Part shown: positions 1-12,232 of the stretch, piece after piece
How the letters are laid out: each line of letters starts with the position of its first letter
How positions within the stretch are numbered: the stretch's first letter is position 1
DNA from: Nansenia antarctica
Taxonomy: Eukaryota; Chordata; Actinopteri; Argentiniformes; Microstomatidae
DNA: 64,000 nucleotides
Direction: 5' to 3'
NCBI GenBank assembly: GCA_963989245.1
Contig: OZ022347.1
Span: 41,830,058-41,894,057, forward strand
Made by a program: the position numbers and the translations under genes
Notes under the pieces: model-generated
The model's database searches: none
What the model saw: the letters and a program-made list of their open reading frames with translations, nothing else
What the model was told of the DNA's origin: nothing

Positions 1-264
1 TTTTCTCTACCATAGCCAATCATGATCACTTGCGCGGTTGTCTCGCCCATCCCCTCCCCCCTCACCAACAAACAAACAAAAAACACCTTTGCAGCTGTGA
101 CTGAGGTCGGATGACAATGAGAAGCTTCACTAGTAACGCGCCGCATTGAATTACCGGTAACGGCGTTATAACGATGGAAATAGTAATCAATTAGATGACC
201 CGTTACTGAAAAAATAACGCCGTCAGTAACGCCGTTTATTTTAACGCCGTTATTCACATCACTG
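1..264 (-). mobile_element. Terminal 264 bp of a hAT element (family Y)
   Basis: The stretch ends in the inverted form of CAGTGATGTGAATAACGGC at position 264. It matches, with few differences, the 5' end of the hAT element at about 35270-35538, including the shared CCTTTGCAGCTGTGACTGAG block. The rest of the element lies outside the window. The sequence just after 264 is in frame with the ZBED-like pseudogene that follows, so this element inserted into that coding region. The 8-bp target duplication cannot be confirmed because only one flank is visible. Confidence 0.8.
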
Positions 265-2225
265 CTTAGCTATGGCTTCATACCGTCTCCTAACAATGAC
301 CAACTCCCAATGTGTTTACTGTGTGAACAAGTATTTTCCAATGAGGCAATTAAACCCTCACGTCTAAAGGAGCACCTTAACAAGATACACCCGGACAAGG
401 CAGATAAGCAGCGTCCATTCTTCCAGGCCCTCAAAGAGAAACATGGTAGGAGCACCATCAGCAGTCTCTTCGCTAGGAAGACCACCCAGACTGACAGCGG
501 GCTAATAGCATCCTATAATATCTCCCTGCTGATAGCCAAATGTGGGCAGCCGTTCACAATTGGAGAGAAGTTGGTACTAGTCCCTGCCATCAAAGAAGTA
601 ATATCTACTGTGAAGTCTGTGATGGAGCGTGATCCCACACAGGTGCTGAAATCCATCCCACTCAGCAATGACACTGTAGCACGCAGGATAGATGAAATGG
701 GCGCCGATACAGAGGAGCAGCTGTGTGCCATCCTGCGGGAAACTCCATTCAGCCTTTAGCTGGATGAGACAACCACTGCTGACAATAATGCTCTGTTGAT
801 GGCCTATGTCCGCTATAGTGCCTCCAACAGTCAGGAGATGGCTGAGGAAATTTTATTTTCCAAATATCTGGAAACAGACACCAAGGGCCAGACCATTTTT
901 AATGCACTGGATGCATATCTACAGGAGAAGTCAATCCCAATCAATAACATCCTTGCATGTGCTACTGACGGTGCCCCGTCCATGGTTGGCAGGTACCGTG
1001 GCTTCACCGCTCTGCTGAAAGAGCAGGTCCCGCATGTCCTCACAGTCCACTGTGTCTTGCACCGCCACAACCTGTGTCTTGCACCGCCACAAGTCCACCT
1101 CTCCATGAGTCTCTCAATGTTACAGTCAAGGCAATAAACAAAATAAAAGCCCACGCCCTGAATACCAGATTGTTCAGACAGCTGTGTCAGGAAAATGACG
1201 AGACCTTTGAGCGTCTTCTTCTCCACACTGAGGTCCGCTGGCTCTCAAAAGGAAACTGCCTTGCTCGCTTTTGTGAGCTGTTTGACAGCATCGTGGAGTT
1301 CCTGGAGGAGGTGGATGCAGCTCTTGGGGAACAGGTGTCATCCAGCCGCTGCGACATCATGTACCTCGCAGACTTCTTTGGAAAAATTAATGAAGTCACA
1401 CTGAAGCTCCAAGGAAAAGGAGTTACTCTGGTCCAGAGCAAGGCGGTCATCCAGAGTCTCACCTCCAGGCTGGATCTATACAGGCAGAGCATAGGCAGGA
1501 GGCAGTTTGCTCATTTCCCGCTGTTGACCAAGGTAATCTAGCCTAGGCTACTAAATTATGATAATAATAAATAATACATGTAATAAATGTAGGCTACTCT
1601 ATGCAAAACTATATTTGTGTTCCTGGTTAGTATAAATAACTTATGTTCTGTGTTCTTATGTATTATGAGTATAAACTTTAAGAAACATCAATTAGTTAAC
1701 TAATTAGCAATAAAATAACCAGTTCAAAATCAGATAGTAACATAACAATTTCCTGGTTATGCTCATTGCAGGTGTCTGAGGCTCTTACCGATGAGCGCCT
1801 CCTCATTTACCACCTGAGGATGGTGAATGCTGACTTGAAGATCCGCTTCAGGGATCTTTTGGACCTTGATGTTCCCATTCAGGCGGACGTGGCGGAATGC
1901 GAGCCAGCAATCTAGGAGCATCTCATCGACATCCAGAGTGACGATGAGGCCCAGGCTATTTTCCGCACCTCTGGCTGGGGCAACATGTGGGTCAAGTACT
2001 CTCAGCGTTACCCGGGCTCTGTGGGAGAAAGTGAAGCTGCTTCTTCTGGCTTTCCCAACCACATACCTGGTGGAGCAGGGATTCAGCCAGGTCCTCCACA
2101 TGCAGTCCAAGTACCGCAATCGCTTGAACTTGACGGCCTCAGGTGCACTGCGACTGAAACTAACTTCTCTGCAACCCGCAGTGAAGAAACTGGCGGAGAA
2201 CCACCAAGCGCAGGGCTCACACTAA
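265..2225 (+). pseudogene. ZBED5/SCAND3-like hAT transposase-derived pseudogene
   Basis: The translation starts within a BED-type zinc finger (CLLC ... HLNKIH) and continues through an RNase-H-like hAT core (LDETTTADN, ACATDGAPSMVG, HTEVRWLSKGN) to the C-terminal dimerisation segment (LVEQGFSQV ... SKYRNRL), ending at TGA near 2225. This order and these motifs are those of the Buster-type hAT proteins related to ZBED5/SCAND3/FAM200. A GT-AG intron (about 1533-1771) joins LLTK to VSEALTDE in frame. The copy is broken by stops at 757-759 and about 1913, a small duplication and frameshift near 1070-1090, and a frameshift near 2010. Its 5' end is cut by the hAT tip at 1-264. It is a dead transposase rather than a host gene. 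Confidence 0.85.
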
Positions 2226-2669
2226 TCCCCCCCCCCCCCCGTGCAATTTGGCGAAATGTCACACCAGCACACTTAAAAAACGAACAATGTTAGTTGTAAT
2301 GTACAGTTTTGTAGCCTACTGTTTGTTCTGCACCAGACGTGTGCAATTGCTGCTGTTCCGTAGCGTCTGTCTGTATTCTGTTTGTATTCTCTTGTCTGAG
2401 TTTGTTTAACACTCATAAACATCATTTGTATTCACATTCACATGGCTTTTCTGCTCTCTGATGACTAATGATAATGATATTCCAACTGCCCAGTTAAATC
2501 CAATTTATTATTTGGCATTCAGTGACATGCTTTTTAAATGATATAACACAGAATATTAGTCAACATTAATATTCAGGGGAGAAAATAAGCCTACTTTTTT
2601 ATGGGGGGCGGTAAGAGACCTGGATAATGGACAGGGGGGCGCTGGCCCAAAAAAGGTTGAGAACCACTG
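2226..2669 (+). mobile_element. 3' untranslated part and right terminus of the Buster-like hAT
   Basis: After the transposase stop come a C-run and AT-rich sequence. The stretch ends at GGTTGAGAACCACTG (2655-2669), the inverted form of the CAGTGGTTCTCAACC terminus that is characteristic of Charlie/Buster-type hAT elements. The matching left terminus is outside the window. Confidence 0.75.
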
Positions 2670-2737
2670 GTCTAGAAGGAACTCACCCGAGCTAAGTGGG
2701 CGGAGTTCCAGAACACAGCTCCGGAAGGGAGAAGGGT

Positions 2738-2791
2738 CCAGCTGCGGACATCAAATCTATCACCCGGAAGCTTGATGGACCATATTTGGTT
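2738..2791 (+). repeat. Left arm of a 54-bp inverted repeat pair
   Basis: This 54-bp segment (CCAGCTGCGGACATC ... CATATTTGGTT) recurs inverted at 8469-8522 with about four mismatches. The pair brackets the Ulp1-like gene and several LINE fragments. It may be the sub-terminal parts of one old transposon, or two independent pieces of the same dispersed repeat. Confidence 0.6.
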
Positions 2792-2950
2792 AACAGGATA
2801 TGACATGGGTTAACAGGATATGACCTGGACTTCGAAAGGACATCGACTCATTTGTATGTTACAACTATCCATGTTAGTGGTGAAGGTATGTTTTGAAAAG
2901 AAATTGTCATGAATTCATTGTCTAACGCTATCTGTAAACTACATCACCAG

Positions 2951-5900
2951 GCAGGAAACGCTTGCCTCAGGCTGATTCACCAAATGGCTACTATGAAGGT
3001 ATGTTTTTTTCAAATCATTTATGCAAGAAATGTTTATACTAAGGATAGTTGATTGTTGAAGTGCCTGGATGAAAAGGTAATGTTGTGGCTTATATATGCC
3101 TTGTTGTGATTTTAATAGATAGCTGGAACTCAGCCATATGTTTTACGTACCATTTTCTAGCATTGACTAATTGTAGATGCACTTGAATTCTACAGGGAAA
3201 GGAGGTTTTCATTGCTGACCTTCATGTAACCGCAACGTGGGTCCAGCCCTACAACTGTGATCCCATGAGCCATTTCCCAGTAAGTCAAATGATTGAGCCG
3301 GTATTTGAATAAGATAAACAGCTATGTAGACAACATTGTATCCAGCATTACAATTGGCATGCCCTTCATGGGTCATCAGCACATTAGCTGTGTTGGTCCT
3401 AAATACCTTCTTTTTTTTTTTACTTGATTTCATCAAGGTAAATTAAATGGTTTCCTAACACTAAGCCAAAAAAAACACTACATGTATGAGAAAGGACTTC
3501 ATCAAATTATCATGTAATTCATAATCATGCACACCCCAGTTAAGTGTTGGATAAAAATGATAAATGCAGTACATGGTTTTGAACAGGAACATGCTGATCA
3601 GAAGGATGCCCTTATCCTTCCACTGTGGGTTCCAGGCCACTTTGTCCTGTGTGTAAGTGTACTATACCCATATATATATATATACAGAGCATAACTTTAT
3701 ATGCAACATATGACATCCACAGTAGTAGATTATAAAGACATACAATGTAGTTGAGCATTTCTCAGCTTTAACCTTCATATGCCATTTGCTTGTGAGTTTG
3801 TGTCTATTGTATTACCCCCAAAGTGTCCTTTTTGCTTATTGTCCAGAATGCGTTATTCCCTGTAGATAATGAGGCCACACCAGAAAGAAATTTTCTTTCT
3901 AGATTCGCAGTATTTCAAAACTCCAAGGGGATTCACCTCTGAAGCCTACAGAACACTATTAAGGTTGCCCCAAATATTTTTTGCTCTGGCAGTCACGTTC
4001 CCCTGACCTGCCTGGCGGTCTCCTGACCTGCCTATGATGACACATTTCCAACACAACGAAAGAGAGACACAGAGAAATCCTCCTCATTGAACTTTTGCAA
4101 ATAAGCATGATCGACCGACTTGCATGGTGTGAAGTGGTTCTGAAGCAGCAGTGGTACGAATGTTGTTCCTTTTTTCTCTCCTGTAGGAGGTGTGTACTTC
4201 TTTGTTTGACTTAGTTTTATTCTTGGTTGCCCAGGGGTGTTGCTGAGAAAATTGTTGCGGGATCCTGGACAGAGAAGACTGGTCTGGATTTGGAGGTATT
4301 GTTTGAATGTTACTATCATATTATAGCTATAGTCATAATTACCTACTATTCTCTAACTGTAACTTTTCTTCGTACAGGGGCTTCCGAGGCAGACCAGTGG
4401 CAATGACTGGGGTGTCTTCATGATAATGGTGAGTTATGGTAATGCCACCAAGTGATATGGCACACTTGATTGTTCCTTAAAACCATCAAAAAATGTGTAA
4501 ATGTATGTAACAATGACTGACCACCACTTAGACCTGACCAACATTCTGTTTGTGCATTTGCAAATAAAAAGCTGTGCAATAAAAGGTATTAAGGAACATT
4601 CATGTGTGCAGACCTCTCATATCACTTTCCTATGGAGTTATCAGCCATGTACATTTCATTGGATGTGTGTGACTACCTTCTCACTGAGTTATAAGCTGTC
4701 TCATGGTAATCTTGTCTTTGTGTCTTTTCTCATTACAGTATGCCTGGTATTTCGCCATGGAGGCTACCTTTGACTTCAGCATTGTAAGTATTAAGAAAAC
4801 AAGAACCCATTATATCAATATGCTATAAGACTTTGAATGCAAATTGAGTAACTGCTCTTTCTTTAAGATGACATGTCTCTCCTGAGAAGGTGGTGGTGTA
4901 TTGTCCTGGTGGAAAACCTTGGGCTGGAAGGGTATGCTGCAGTGCTACAAAAATAATAATTGTATTTGTACATTTATTATCAAGAGGATTTTGGGGTAAC
5001 ACCTGGCCCTACAATTCAACCTTCCGGTGAAGGGAATGTGTGTTAATTTCAGATTTGGAAGGAAGTTTGCTCACTTTAGTGAGGAAGGCAGAGCGACCCT
5101 TCACGACAGTGTCCCACCTGTATTCAGGACCTATTCAAGTCTTAAAAGGAGGCATGCAAGCAACACCATGGTCAGTGCATCTCTCACTAAGTATCTATGA
5201 CCGTGTGCCTGTTTCTGAATGGGCTACTGCTCCTAAAACACATACTTCATGCAACTTTATGGCACATGCAATATGTTTAGTGGTACTGTGTCATTCTGAA
5301 TCCAGCCTGGATCTCTTTTTGAAGTAGTTAACCCTTTCATATAAAACATACTGGCAATAATGGTGGACTTTGTACAGATGCCACTGGACACTGACGAGGA
5401 CCACGCATACTTCAAGAGGCCTTACAGCTTTCCTCCTAAAGAATTGGTTAGTGTGAATGAAGTTTATTGCATACAAACATACTATCCACCATTCACATCT
5501 GTAAACATAGTCATGCTTATGTGTGTATCCATTTAGGAAAGTGATGTTACCATGGACAAAGATGTCAGAAGCCTGGATAGTGAATCTTTGCCTCATTGGA
5601 TGTTTCCAGTTGCAGGGCTTTGTGTTTAGAAAACAGACAGAAACAAACTGAAGTTGCTATAGATGTGGTCATTTGCTGCCATTGTAAGGGCAGGCCTGTA
5701 ATCTCGCCCGGCAGGAAACCAGAACAAATTTGGTTGTGTAGCCCCTCCAATGGTGACATTAGTGTAAATCATCTACATTTTACTATAACTGGTAAACGTG
5801 TGGCTTTAATCACTTCACGACACAGGCAACAGTCCACGCCATTGCAGCTGTAAACTGTGTTTCCAATGAGAAAGCCATGGAAATGTATACATGTGGACCA

Positions 5901-6050
5901 CAGTATGACTTGAGGTAAGCTGGAAACATGAGGAGAGTGCTAATACAATTTCCATGACAGTTTGCAACCACTGATGAATGTGAGTTTCTTAAATTATTTA
6001 TTAATCACTTCTTTATAACATTTTGTCTCAACAGTGAGAAGCAGCTATAG
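2951..6050 (+). pseudogene. Spliced Ulp1/SENP-like (peptidase C48) gene or remnant
   Basis: A chain of short exons with GT-AG borders can be read: 2951-2998, 3196-3279, 3587-3652, 4235-4295, 4378-4428, 4739-4783, about 4868-4931, 5053-5170, 5378-5446, 5826-5914 and 6035-6050 (stop). The pieces match the Ulp1 fold in order: KEVFIADLHVTATW, LPLWVPGHFVLC (expected catalytic His), LPRQTSGNDWGVFM (the Q and catalytic-Cys loop), then RRWWCIVL. Family members deconjugate SUMO or similar modifiers, and Ulp1 domains are also carried by several eukaryotic DNA transposons. Where the family has Cys (DCGVF) this copy has Trp (TGG, 4408-4410). The exon around the catalytic Asp was not found, and the 4739 and 4868 exons do not join in frame. 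The last four exons splice cleanly in phase. It is either a decayed transposon gene or a catalytically dead relative. Confidence 0.6.
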
Positions 6051-6447
6051 CTCATCTCACAAGATGCGACTCAATGCGCTTCAATCAAGACATCATTGCT
6101 GTTTGCACTTTATCGCAAGTGCTCTTTCAACATTGTCTCTATGGTCTTTCAGCTTCCTTTTCTGTTCTTTGCTCAAATTTTCGACCATATAATGGTGAGA
6201 TACAAATAAAACTTGAATTGATTTGATCCCTTGTACACTTTTTTTGGCATTTGTGTTGCAACACACCTGTACATTCTGCACTCTACCCTGTTAGGCCCTT
6301 ATTTTACTCTAGACAGAAGGGTTGTAACACTTGTTATTAATTCCATTTGGTATACCTCATAAACTTTCTTGCATTAGTGTGCATTTCTGGTGTTTGCATT
6401 TTACATATTCTAAATTTATGCTATCTACATGTCGCACTGGATGGGGT
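6051..6447. other. Unassigned stretch after the Ulp1-like gene
   Basis: This holds AT-rich sequence that would be the 3' UTR of the preceding gene; an AATAAA occurs near 6206. I see no coding signal beyond short chance frames. Confidence 0.4.
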
Positions 6448-6468
6448 TAGTGCTGTTGACTCATCAGA

Positions 6469-6931
6469 AAGTAAAGACTAATGGTTGGACTTAAACCCAC
6501 CATCTGTTAATAATTGGAAAAAAACTGTTGAAGAGATAAAAGAAATGGAAAGAATTACTTGCAAAGTGGGAGGCCGTGAAGAGCAATTCACTATGAACTG
6601 GAGTAAATGGACCGAATGAATGAGTAGGAAGGAAGCCCCCCCCCCCCCTCTTCGATATCACCCCTCCCACCCCCCTCCCTTTGTCTCTTACTTTTCTATT
6701 TCTATCCCTATAATTTCTCTCTTCTTTTTCTATATTTTCTCTCTAGTCTCTATTCTTTATTTTCTTTATTTCTTGTTCTCTTTATAAAAAATAAAAAAAC
6801 AAACAAAAATGATGCAAGATGAACTTAAACAAGTGAAGAAAACTTGTAAAGTGTGTGAAATGAACTTGTGAAATGTAATGTAAAGTCCTGCAATAAAGTA
6901 TATATAAAATTTTAAAAAAGTAAAGACTAAT
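6469..6931 (+). mobile_element. 5'-truncated L1-type LINE tail with target-site duplication
   Basis: The body (6483-6917) starts within the last ~45 codons of an L1-like ORF2 (WLDLNPPSVNNWKKT ... FTMNWSKW, stop near 6618). A pyrimidine-rich 3' UTR and an A-rich end follow. The 14-bp direct repeat AAGTAAAGACTAAT flanks it at 6469-6482 and 6918-6931. Truncated 5' end, A-rich tail and flanking duplication are the hallmarks of target-primed reverse transcription. Confidence 0.85.
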
Positions 6932-7211
6932 TCACAGAGTGTATGAAGATTCCAGTAAGGGTTTTGTGAAGGAGCCCTAGTGCTGTTGACTCATCAGAAA
7001 TAGAATGTTTTATTTAGCTCATCAGTGGGCACCATGGACACCTCCAGCCCAGCATCTTGCACCACGGTTCCTGCCCTGCTCCATGGATTACAACGATGAT
7101 CGCCTGACCCTTGCCTGACTCCACCAAGTCCTTTTCCTGACCCCTCAAACCTGTAAAAAAAAATTAAGTCCCACACCTGGGGTCATTGACATTCTTTTAT
7201 TTATATACATT

Positions 7212-7491
7212 TAGGTCTGGAAGTATTTGGACAGTGACACAATTTCCATAATTTGGGCTCTGTATGCCACCACAAATCAACTCAGACCTTTTACCTGCTT
7301 AATTGATAAAGAAATAATGAAGGAATAAATAGCCCACACTGGCCCATGAAACAGCTTTTGAGTCAATTGTCTAATTACTTTTGGTTATTATATATAAAAG
7401 AGCTATAATTCATAAACCCTTCCTTCAATTTGGATGTGAATACCCTTAACCTAAAGCTGAGAGTCTGCACTTTAAGCCCAGTAAATTCTGT
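7212..7491. mobile_element. Tc1/mariner-like element fragment
   Basis: It begins AGGTCTGGAAGTATTTGGAC and ends near GAGAGTCTGCACTTTAAG. Both resemble the terminal regions of a Tc1/mariner-type element widespread in fish. No transposase frame remains. The LINE that follows starts at or inside its right side. The superfamily assignment rests on memory of the terminal motif, so it is moderate. Confidence 0.45.
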
Positions 7492-8259
7492 TGGAAATAT
7501 CATATAAGATACGTTAGATCCAAAGTATCAAGGAGTATTGCAGTATTGTGCAGGGCAAAACATATTCTGGAACAGAGGATGTTGTATACTCTATATTTTT
7601 GTCTTGTCTTACCCTATTTGAGTTACTGTGTGGAGATATGGGGAAATGAATATAAAAGCACTTTAAACCCATTGATTACACTACAGAAAAAAGCTATGAG
7701 GATTGTACATAAGGTCGGATATCGTGATCACACTAATAACTTGTTCCTAATGTCAAATGCCTTAAAGCTCATGGACTTATTCAAATTTAAATTGGCACAG
7801 TTAATGTATAAAGCAAAGACTCAAGAACTCCCACGTAACATTAACAAATGATTTATAGAGAGGGATAAGGGGAGAGGTCATTTGAGAGGTAACCACAACT
7901 TTAACAAGGGTTATGCTCGCACCCATGTCAGGAGCAGGTGCATATCATTCTACGGAGTTACCATATGGAATGGGCTAGAGGAAAATATGAAGGAAAGCAG
8001 AAATATTGCTCTATTTAAAAAAAGGTTTAAATTATTTTTAATGAAAAAGTATTAGAACGGATGATACTGAAATATATGTATTAATTAATTGGATTATATA
8101 ATGTAAGCATAATTGTTAAGTATAAACAGGGGTAGGACAGGCTTCTTCCTACTCCTTTTCGAACAATTGATAGGACTGTACTCTACATATTAGTTATTAG
8201 TTATTTATTATTTTTATTTTTAAATCATGTTCGAAATAAAGATTCATTCATTCATTCAT
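7492..8259 (+). mobile_element. 5'-truncated CR1/L2/jockey-group LINE (RT C-terminus)
   Basis: The frame from 7492 encodes the C-terminal part of a non-LTR reverse transcriptase (LYFCLVLPYLSYCVEIWGN, LMSNALKLMDLFKFK, FYGVTIWNGLEENMK) and ends at TAG 8053-8055. A TGA at 7849-7851 interrupts it. The 3' end is AATAAAG followed by ATTC/CATT repeats (8243-8259), the usual simple-repeat tail of CR1/L2-group LINEs. Confidence 0.8.
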
Positions 8260-8468
8260 ATGCATTATATGACTGTAACTTGTGTATGACTGTAACTAAG
8301 ATGTTTTGGTAAACAGCTAAAATAACACAAATTCTGTCTGTGACCATATATGGGCCTAACTGTAGAATCCATTGCTGGATCATGTTCATTTGGTTTCCAC
8401 CGTAGAAGGCGATGACGTAGTCTATGCAAATATGCAGGCGCGGTATGATGACGCGCTCCAACCACTCC

Positions 8469-8522
8469 AACCAAATATGGTCCATCAAGTTTCCGGGTGA
8501 TAGGCGTGATGTCCGCAGCTGG
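8469..8522 (-). repeat. Right arm of the 54-bp inverted repeat pair
   Basis: This is the inverted counterpart of 2738-2791, with 50 of 54 bases matching. It lies in a short open frame on the minus strand with no recognisable domain. Confidence 0.6.
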
Positions 8523-9585
8523 GTATACTTGCCGGAAGGACCCGGTGATGACGTCATCAAAAGACGACACCGTGTTGATAACAACTTTCATTCTCCTCTG
8601 ATGTGAGTCCGTCGAGGTCGCCAGCTTGGGGGAAATCTAGTTTATTTCTGGAGTCATAATTTAATATAATCTATGTGATTTCTGGATGATAAAGGTAACG
8701 TCTCTATGACCATATAAGGACAGCAGACTTCCGACAGGGCCGTTGGAGCAGCGCCGGTATCTCCACATTGGTGAAAACGCAGAAATGTAAGTAACACGTG
8801 TTCGTAGCAGCAAGTCTGCATTGCATTGTTTCATTGTTCGTAATGGTGGTACATAGATAGATACATAGATAGATGGTGTAATGGTGGTTGTTTGTGGAGG
8901 AAAGTTTAAATGAGGTCAACATACTAATCAGAAGAGATGTTGTATCTGTTTGATCGTTTTACCGGAATACACCACGGATCAAACACATGTTCTGATGAGT
9001 GTTTAGATTTCATATCAACATTCCGCCAGAAAGCCCATCAACAAACACGTTTTCCTCTGTCCTTTGTGCAACTCGTGTGAGGCCTTGGATTGCAAAGTCA
9101 AAACACGAAACTCTGAGCTCACTACCTTCTCCAGTTGAACATGAACTAATCTATTTCAATGCTGCCATTGTTTGCGAAGTTACAAGATCCGGACATCCCG
9201 CCACTTTGTTCAAAGGATGTGAAGTTGTCATGTCTTTGCTCCTGGAGACGTTGTAGTTGATCCCAAAGTGTGTTCAGACCCAGGCAGCGAGACCAGCAGG
9301 ACAACACATCTACATCTTAACTATCATTCTATCTACTGGATACTACTTTGTTTCCCATCATAGTTAGCTAGATTACTGTAGTATAGTTTACTTAAACACA
9401 CACATGCATGGACTGTATTACTTATGGTTAGGCTTTTTGGCTATGAAAGAATGTCTGCTGACAAAGGGGTGTTTTATGACATCCTTGTTTTATGACATGT
9501 GTTTTAACACATCCCTTTGTCTCAGAGACATAGGTTTTTGCCTCAGGAAGTGGATGTCCATATATGGGCATTTTAGGATGACTAC
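8523..9585. other. Unassigned stretch
   Basis: About 1 kb without recognisable coding or repeat signal, apart from a short ATAG-rich patch near 8850-8875. The longest frames are 85 codons or fewer and look like chance. Confidence 0.4.
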
Positions 9586-9680
9586 CTGTGAATTAGGGCT
9601 GCACGATTAATCGATTTTAAATCGAAATCGCGATTTGAAATTATGCGATTAGCTAATCGCAAAGCCTGCGATTTGCCTGC

Positions 9681-9720
<40 letters not shown>

Positions 9721-9734
9721 TTTTTTTTTTTTGC

Positions 9735-9918
9735 TATTTAGCTGACGCTTTTAATCCAAAGCGATTTACAATTACGAATTACAGGGACATTCCCCCTGGA
9801 GTAACTGAGGGCTAAGTGCCTTACTCAAGGGCACACTAGTAGTGGTGTGGTTTCAGGCGGGATTTGAACTCACACAACCTTCCGATCACAAGTCCAACTC
9901 ACTAGACCACCACTACCC
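9735..9918 (-). mobile_element. SINE-like segment (tRNA-derived, minus orientation)
   Basis: The block contains GGGATTTGAAC near 9859, which on the minus strand reads as an RNA-polymerase-III B-box-like motif. Upstream is the widespread fish segment with AAAGCGATTTACAATTACG and TTACTCAAGGGCACACTAG. A related copy in the opposite orientation lies at 49010-49125. Confidence 0.55.
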
Positions 9919-9944
9919 GTATGGGATACGTCATACAGCGCGTC

Positions 9945-10039
9945 GGATTCAACGTCAATGAACGTCAACGTCAATGAACGTCAACAATGAACGTCAACAA
10001 TGAACGTGAACGTCAATGAACGTCAACGTCAATGAACGC
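9945..10039. repeat. Short minisatellite (AACGTCAATG-type)
   Basis: About nine imperfect copies of AACGTCAATG or AACGTCAACA units lie in tandem inside the hAT MITE. Confidence 0.75.
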
Positions 10040-12232
10040 ACACCAACAACATCGCATGTGAAACGCCCACGTTTCGGTAGCTAGCAATAGCAACATTCAT
10101 GGTGGATAATGGCTTCAGCAGAAGTAGTTTGATGGTATCATGTGGTAATGCTCTCTGAAAATAGATAGATTCATCCAATCACCTGCCAAGTATTTTTTGA
10201 AAGTACCTGCCCTTTTCCAAACAGCTTCCAATTAAGCTTTCCTAGATGGTTGTGTGAAACAAACCACCTGAGTCAGGTTAGTAATGCTCCATCACATGTT
10301 TTAATCTGAAGCTTGATTTTAAAGCAACCCAACTTTAAAGCAACCCAATGTAAGTTTAGTTCTTTCACTCGTAGCTCGGGCTGTGGGGGTGCTAGAGGAG
10401 GGAGCCTCTAAGTCCCCTGAAGACGTACAAACAAACTGCACGTTGATACGACCTTCCTAGCCGGAGATATGGCCACACTTTACAAAAGCGTTTTTTTTTT
10501 TTTTTTTTTTTTTTTTGCTATTTAAAAAAATAATAATCGCAAATTAATCGCAATCGCGATATCTGTCCAAATAATCGCAATTCGATTTTTTCCCCAAATC
10601 GTGCAGCCCTACTGTGAATCTGCCCTGACCTTTAACCTGGAACAACATTAGGCCAGAGTGACATCATATGTGAGTGCCCCTCTTTCACACCCAGGTCACC
10701 AACTACAGTGGCTGTGTTAGGAATAGCGTACTAGCATACTACTCATACTGGATATGACGTAGATTTTGAGTATGTAGTACGTTCACACTGTACAGTATGC
10801 GAGATTTGAGTATGCGAGAAATTTAGTAGGCGAGCAGTTACTTCCGTGAAAATTGAAGTCAGTTACGATGGACACTAGCTCGGGTCCTATTTCCCAAAAT
10901 GCATTTCGCGTCCAGGGTTGCAGAGTTGCGTCCAGGGTTGCCGGATGGGGCGGGTTACCGCAGAATGGGCTACTTGATTTTGAGGTTATAGAAAGTTTAG
11001 GCTGTAAATTGTCAATCCCATCTGGCAACCCTGTGCGCTTTCAGCCTCGTCAAACTGCGTCATGCAAACTTGTCATACAGCTTTTGTTTACATTGTCCGA
11101 TAGCCTGGGAACCGAAAGCTTGCAATAAACATCGTTTTTTGCACAGATTTGAGTGTGCAGTTGCTGCTTTCTTGCACTCTATTTGATACTCTTCAGCTGC
11201 AGCACCCCAGCTAAGTCTGATCACGGATGAGCGGTGGTATTTTCACTATACTGGGAATTAACATGGTGAAATGCGTTCTTAGTAGGGTTGGGTACCGAAA
11301 ACCGGTACCGGTATGGTACCGGGTACTTCACTTTCGGTTCCTCGTTTCGGTTCCTCTGTCGCCCCCTGGTGTCCGAAACGGACATTACATGCAACCGCAC
11401 GTGACATCGCCTGTTAAAGTTCCACTCAGTGCAAGTAATCCGAGACTGACGCGCTTGCAAAACAGTTTTGTGATTGGTCTGAATTTAGCGGGAAATTTGG
11501 ATTTCAGGAAATCCCTCTCCTTTGCGTCTCTCCATCACTTTAACAACGACATTGGCAGGGGAAAAGAATTGGAGTTGAATTTTTATTGACAACAACGGAT
11601 TTACATGCTGGAAAAACATGCAGCTAAAATTCAGGGAACATTTTGACAATAAGAGACACAAGGAAGCTGTGGTCGCGTGGTCTAACTATAGTACAGGGCA
11701 ATATGCGCGGGGCAAAAATAATCTAAAATCATCATGAACAGAACGGCGGAGGTACGGGTAAGCAGGGCTCATGTTCTGTCATCAAAGGTAAAAGTTGGTT
11801 TCCTTTAACTCAGCTGATGCATTACCTTGCTGTTGATTGTTTACCGAATGCTCCATCTGACTGTCACACTGTGATTTTACAGTTAATGAGTAACGTTAGC
11901 CCGTTTTGTGCGTGTACTCTCATGAAGGCCTACTTCATATTGATAAGCTGATCATCTTTCAGTGTGTGTGTGTGTGTATGTATGTGACTGTCAGTCACAA
12001 GTTTATATTCTACGGACGTTGTTCAGTGCTGTATGCGCGTTCCCGGTTCTGTGTGTACTCTTGTATACTTCATATTCAATGAGCTGATTATCTTTCACTG
12101 TGTGTGTTAGGGATGGACGGTTTTTCGGTTAAACCGAAAACCAGGGTTTCTAAAATTAGAAACGTTTTTTTATCAAAACCGTCTGAAACCGGATTTATTA
12201 TTATTATTATTTTTAGAAGAATAAAATAGAAT

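Larger units (their letters stand above)
9586..10619. mobile_element. Non-autonomous hAT (MITE-like) with TAGGGCTGCACG termini
   Basis: The element 9594-10611 starts TAGGGCTGCACGATTAATCG and ends in the inverted form (...CGTGCAGCCCTA). It is flanked by the 8-bp duplication CTGTGAAT (9586-9593 and 10612-10619), the size expected for hAT. No transposase is left. It contains long T runs, a tRNA-like SINE segment and a small minisatellite. Confidence 0.9.

Noticed and set aside
9840..9915. Functional tRNA gene
   Set aside because: Only a B-box-like motif is present within a dispersed SINE-type repeat; no cloverleaf or A box could be made out.
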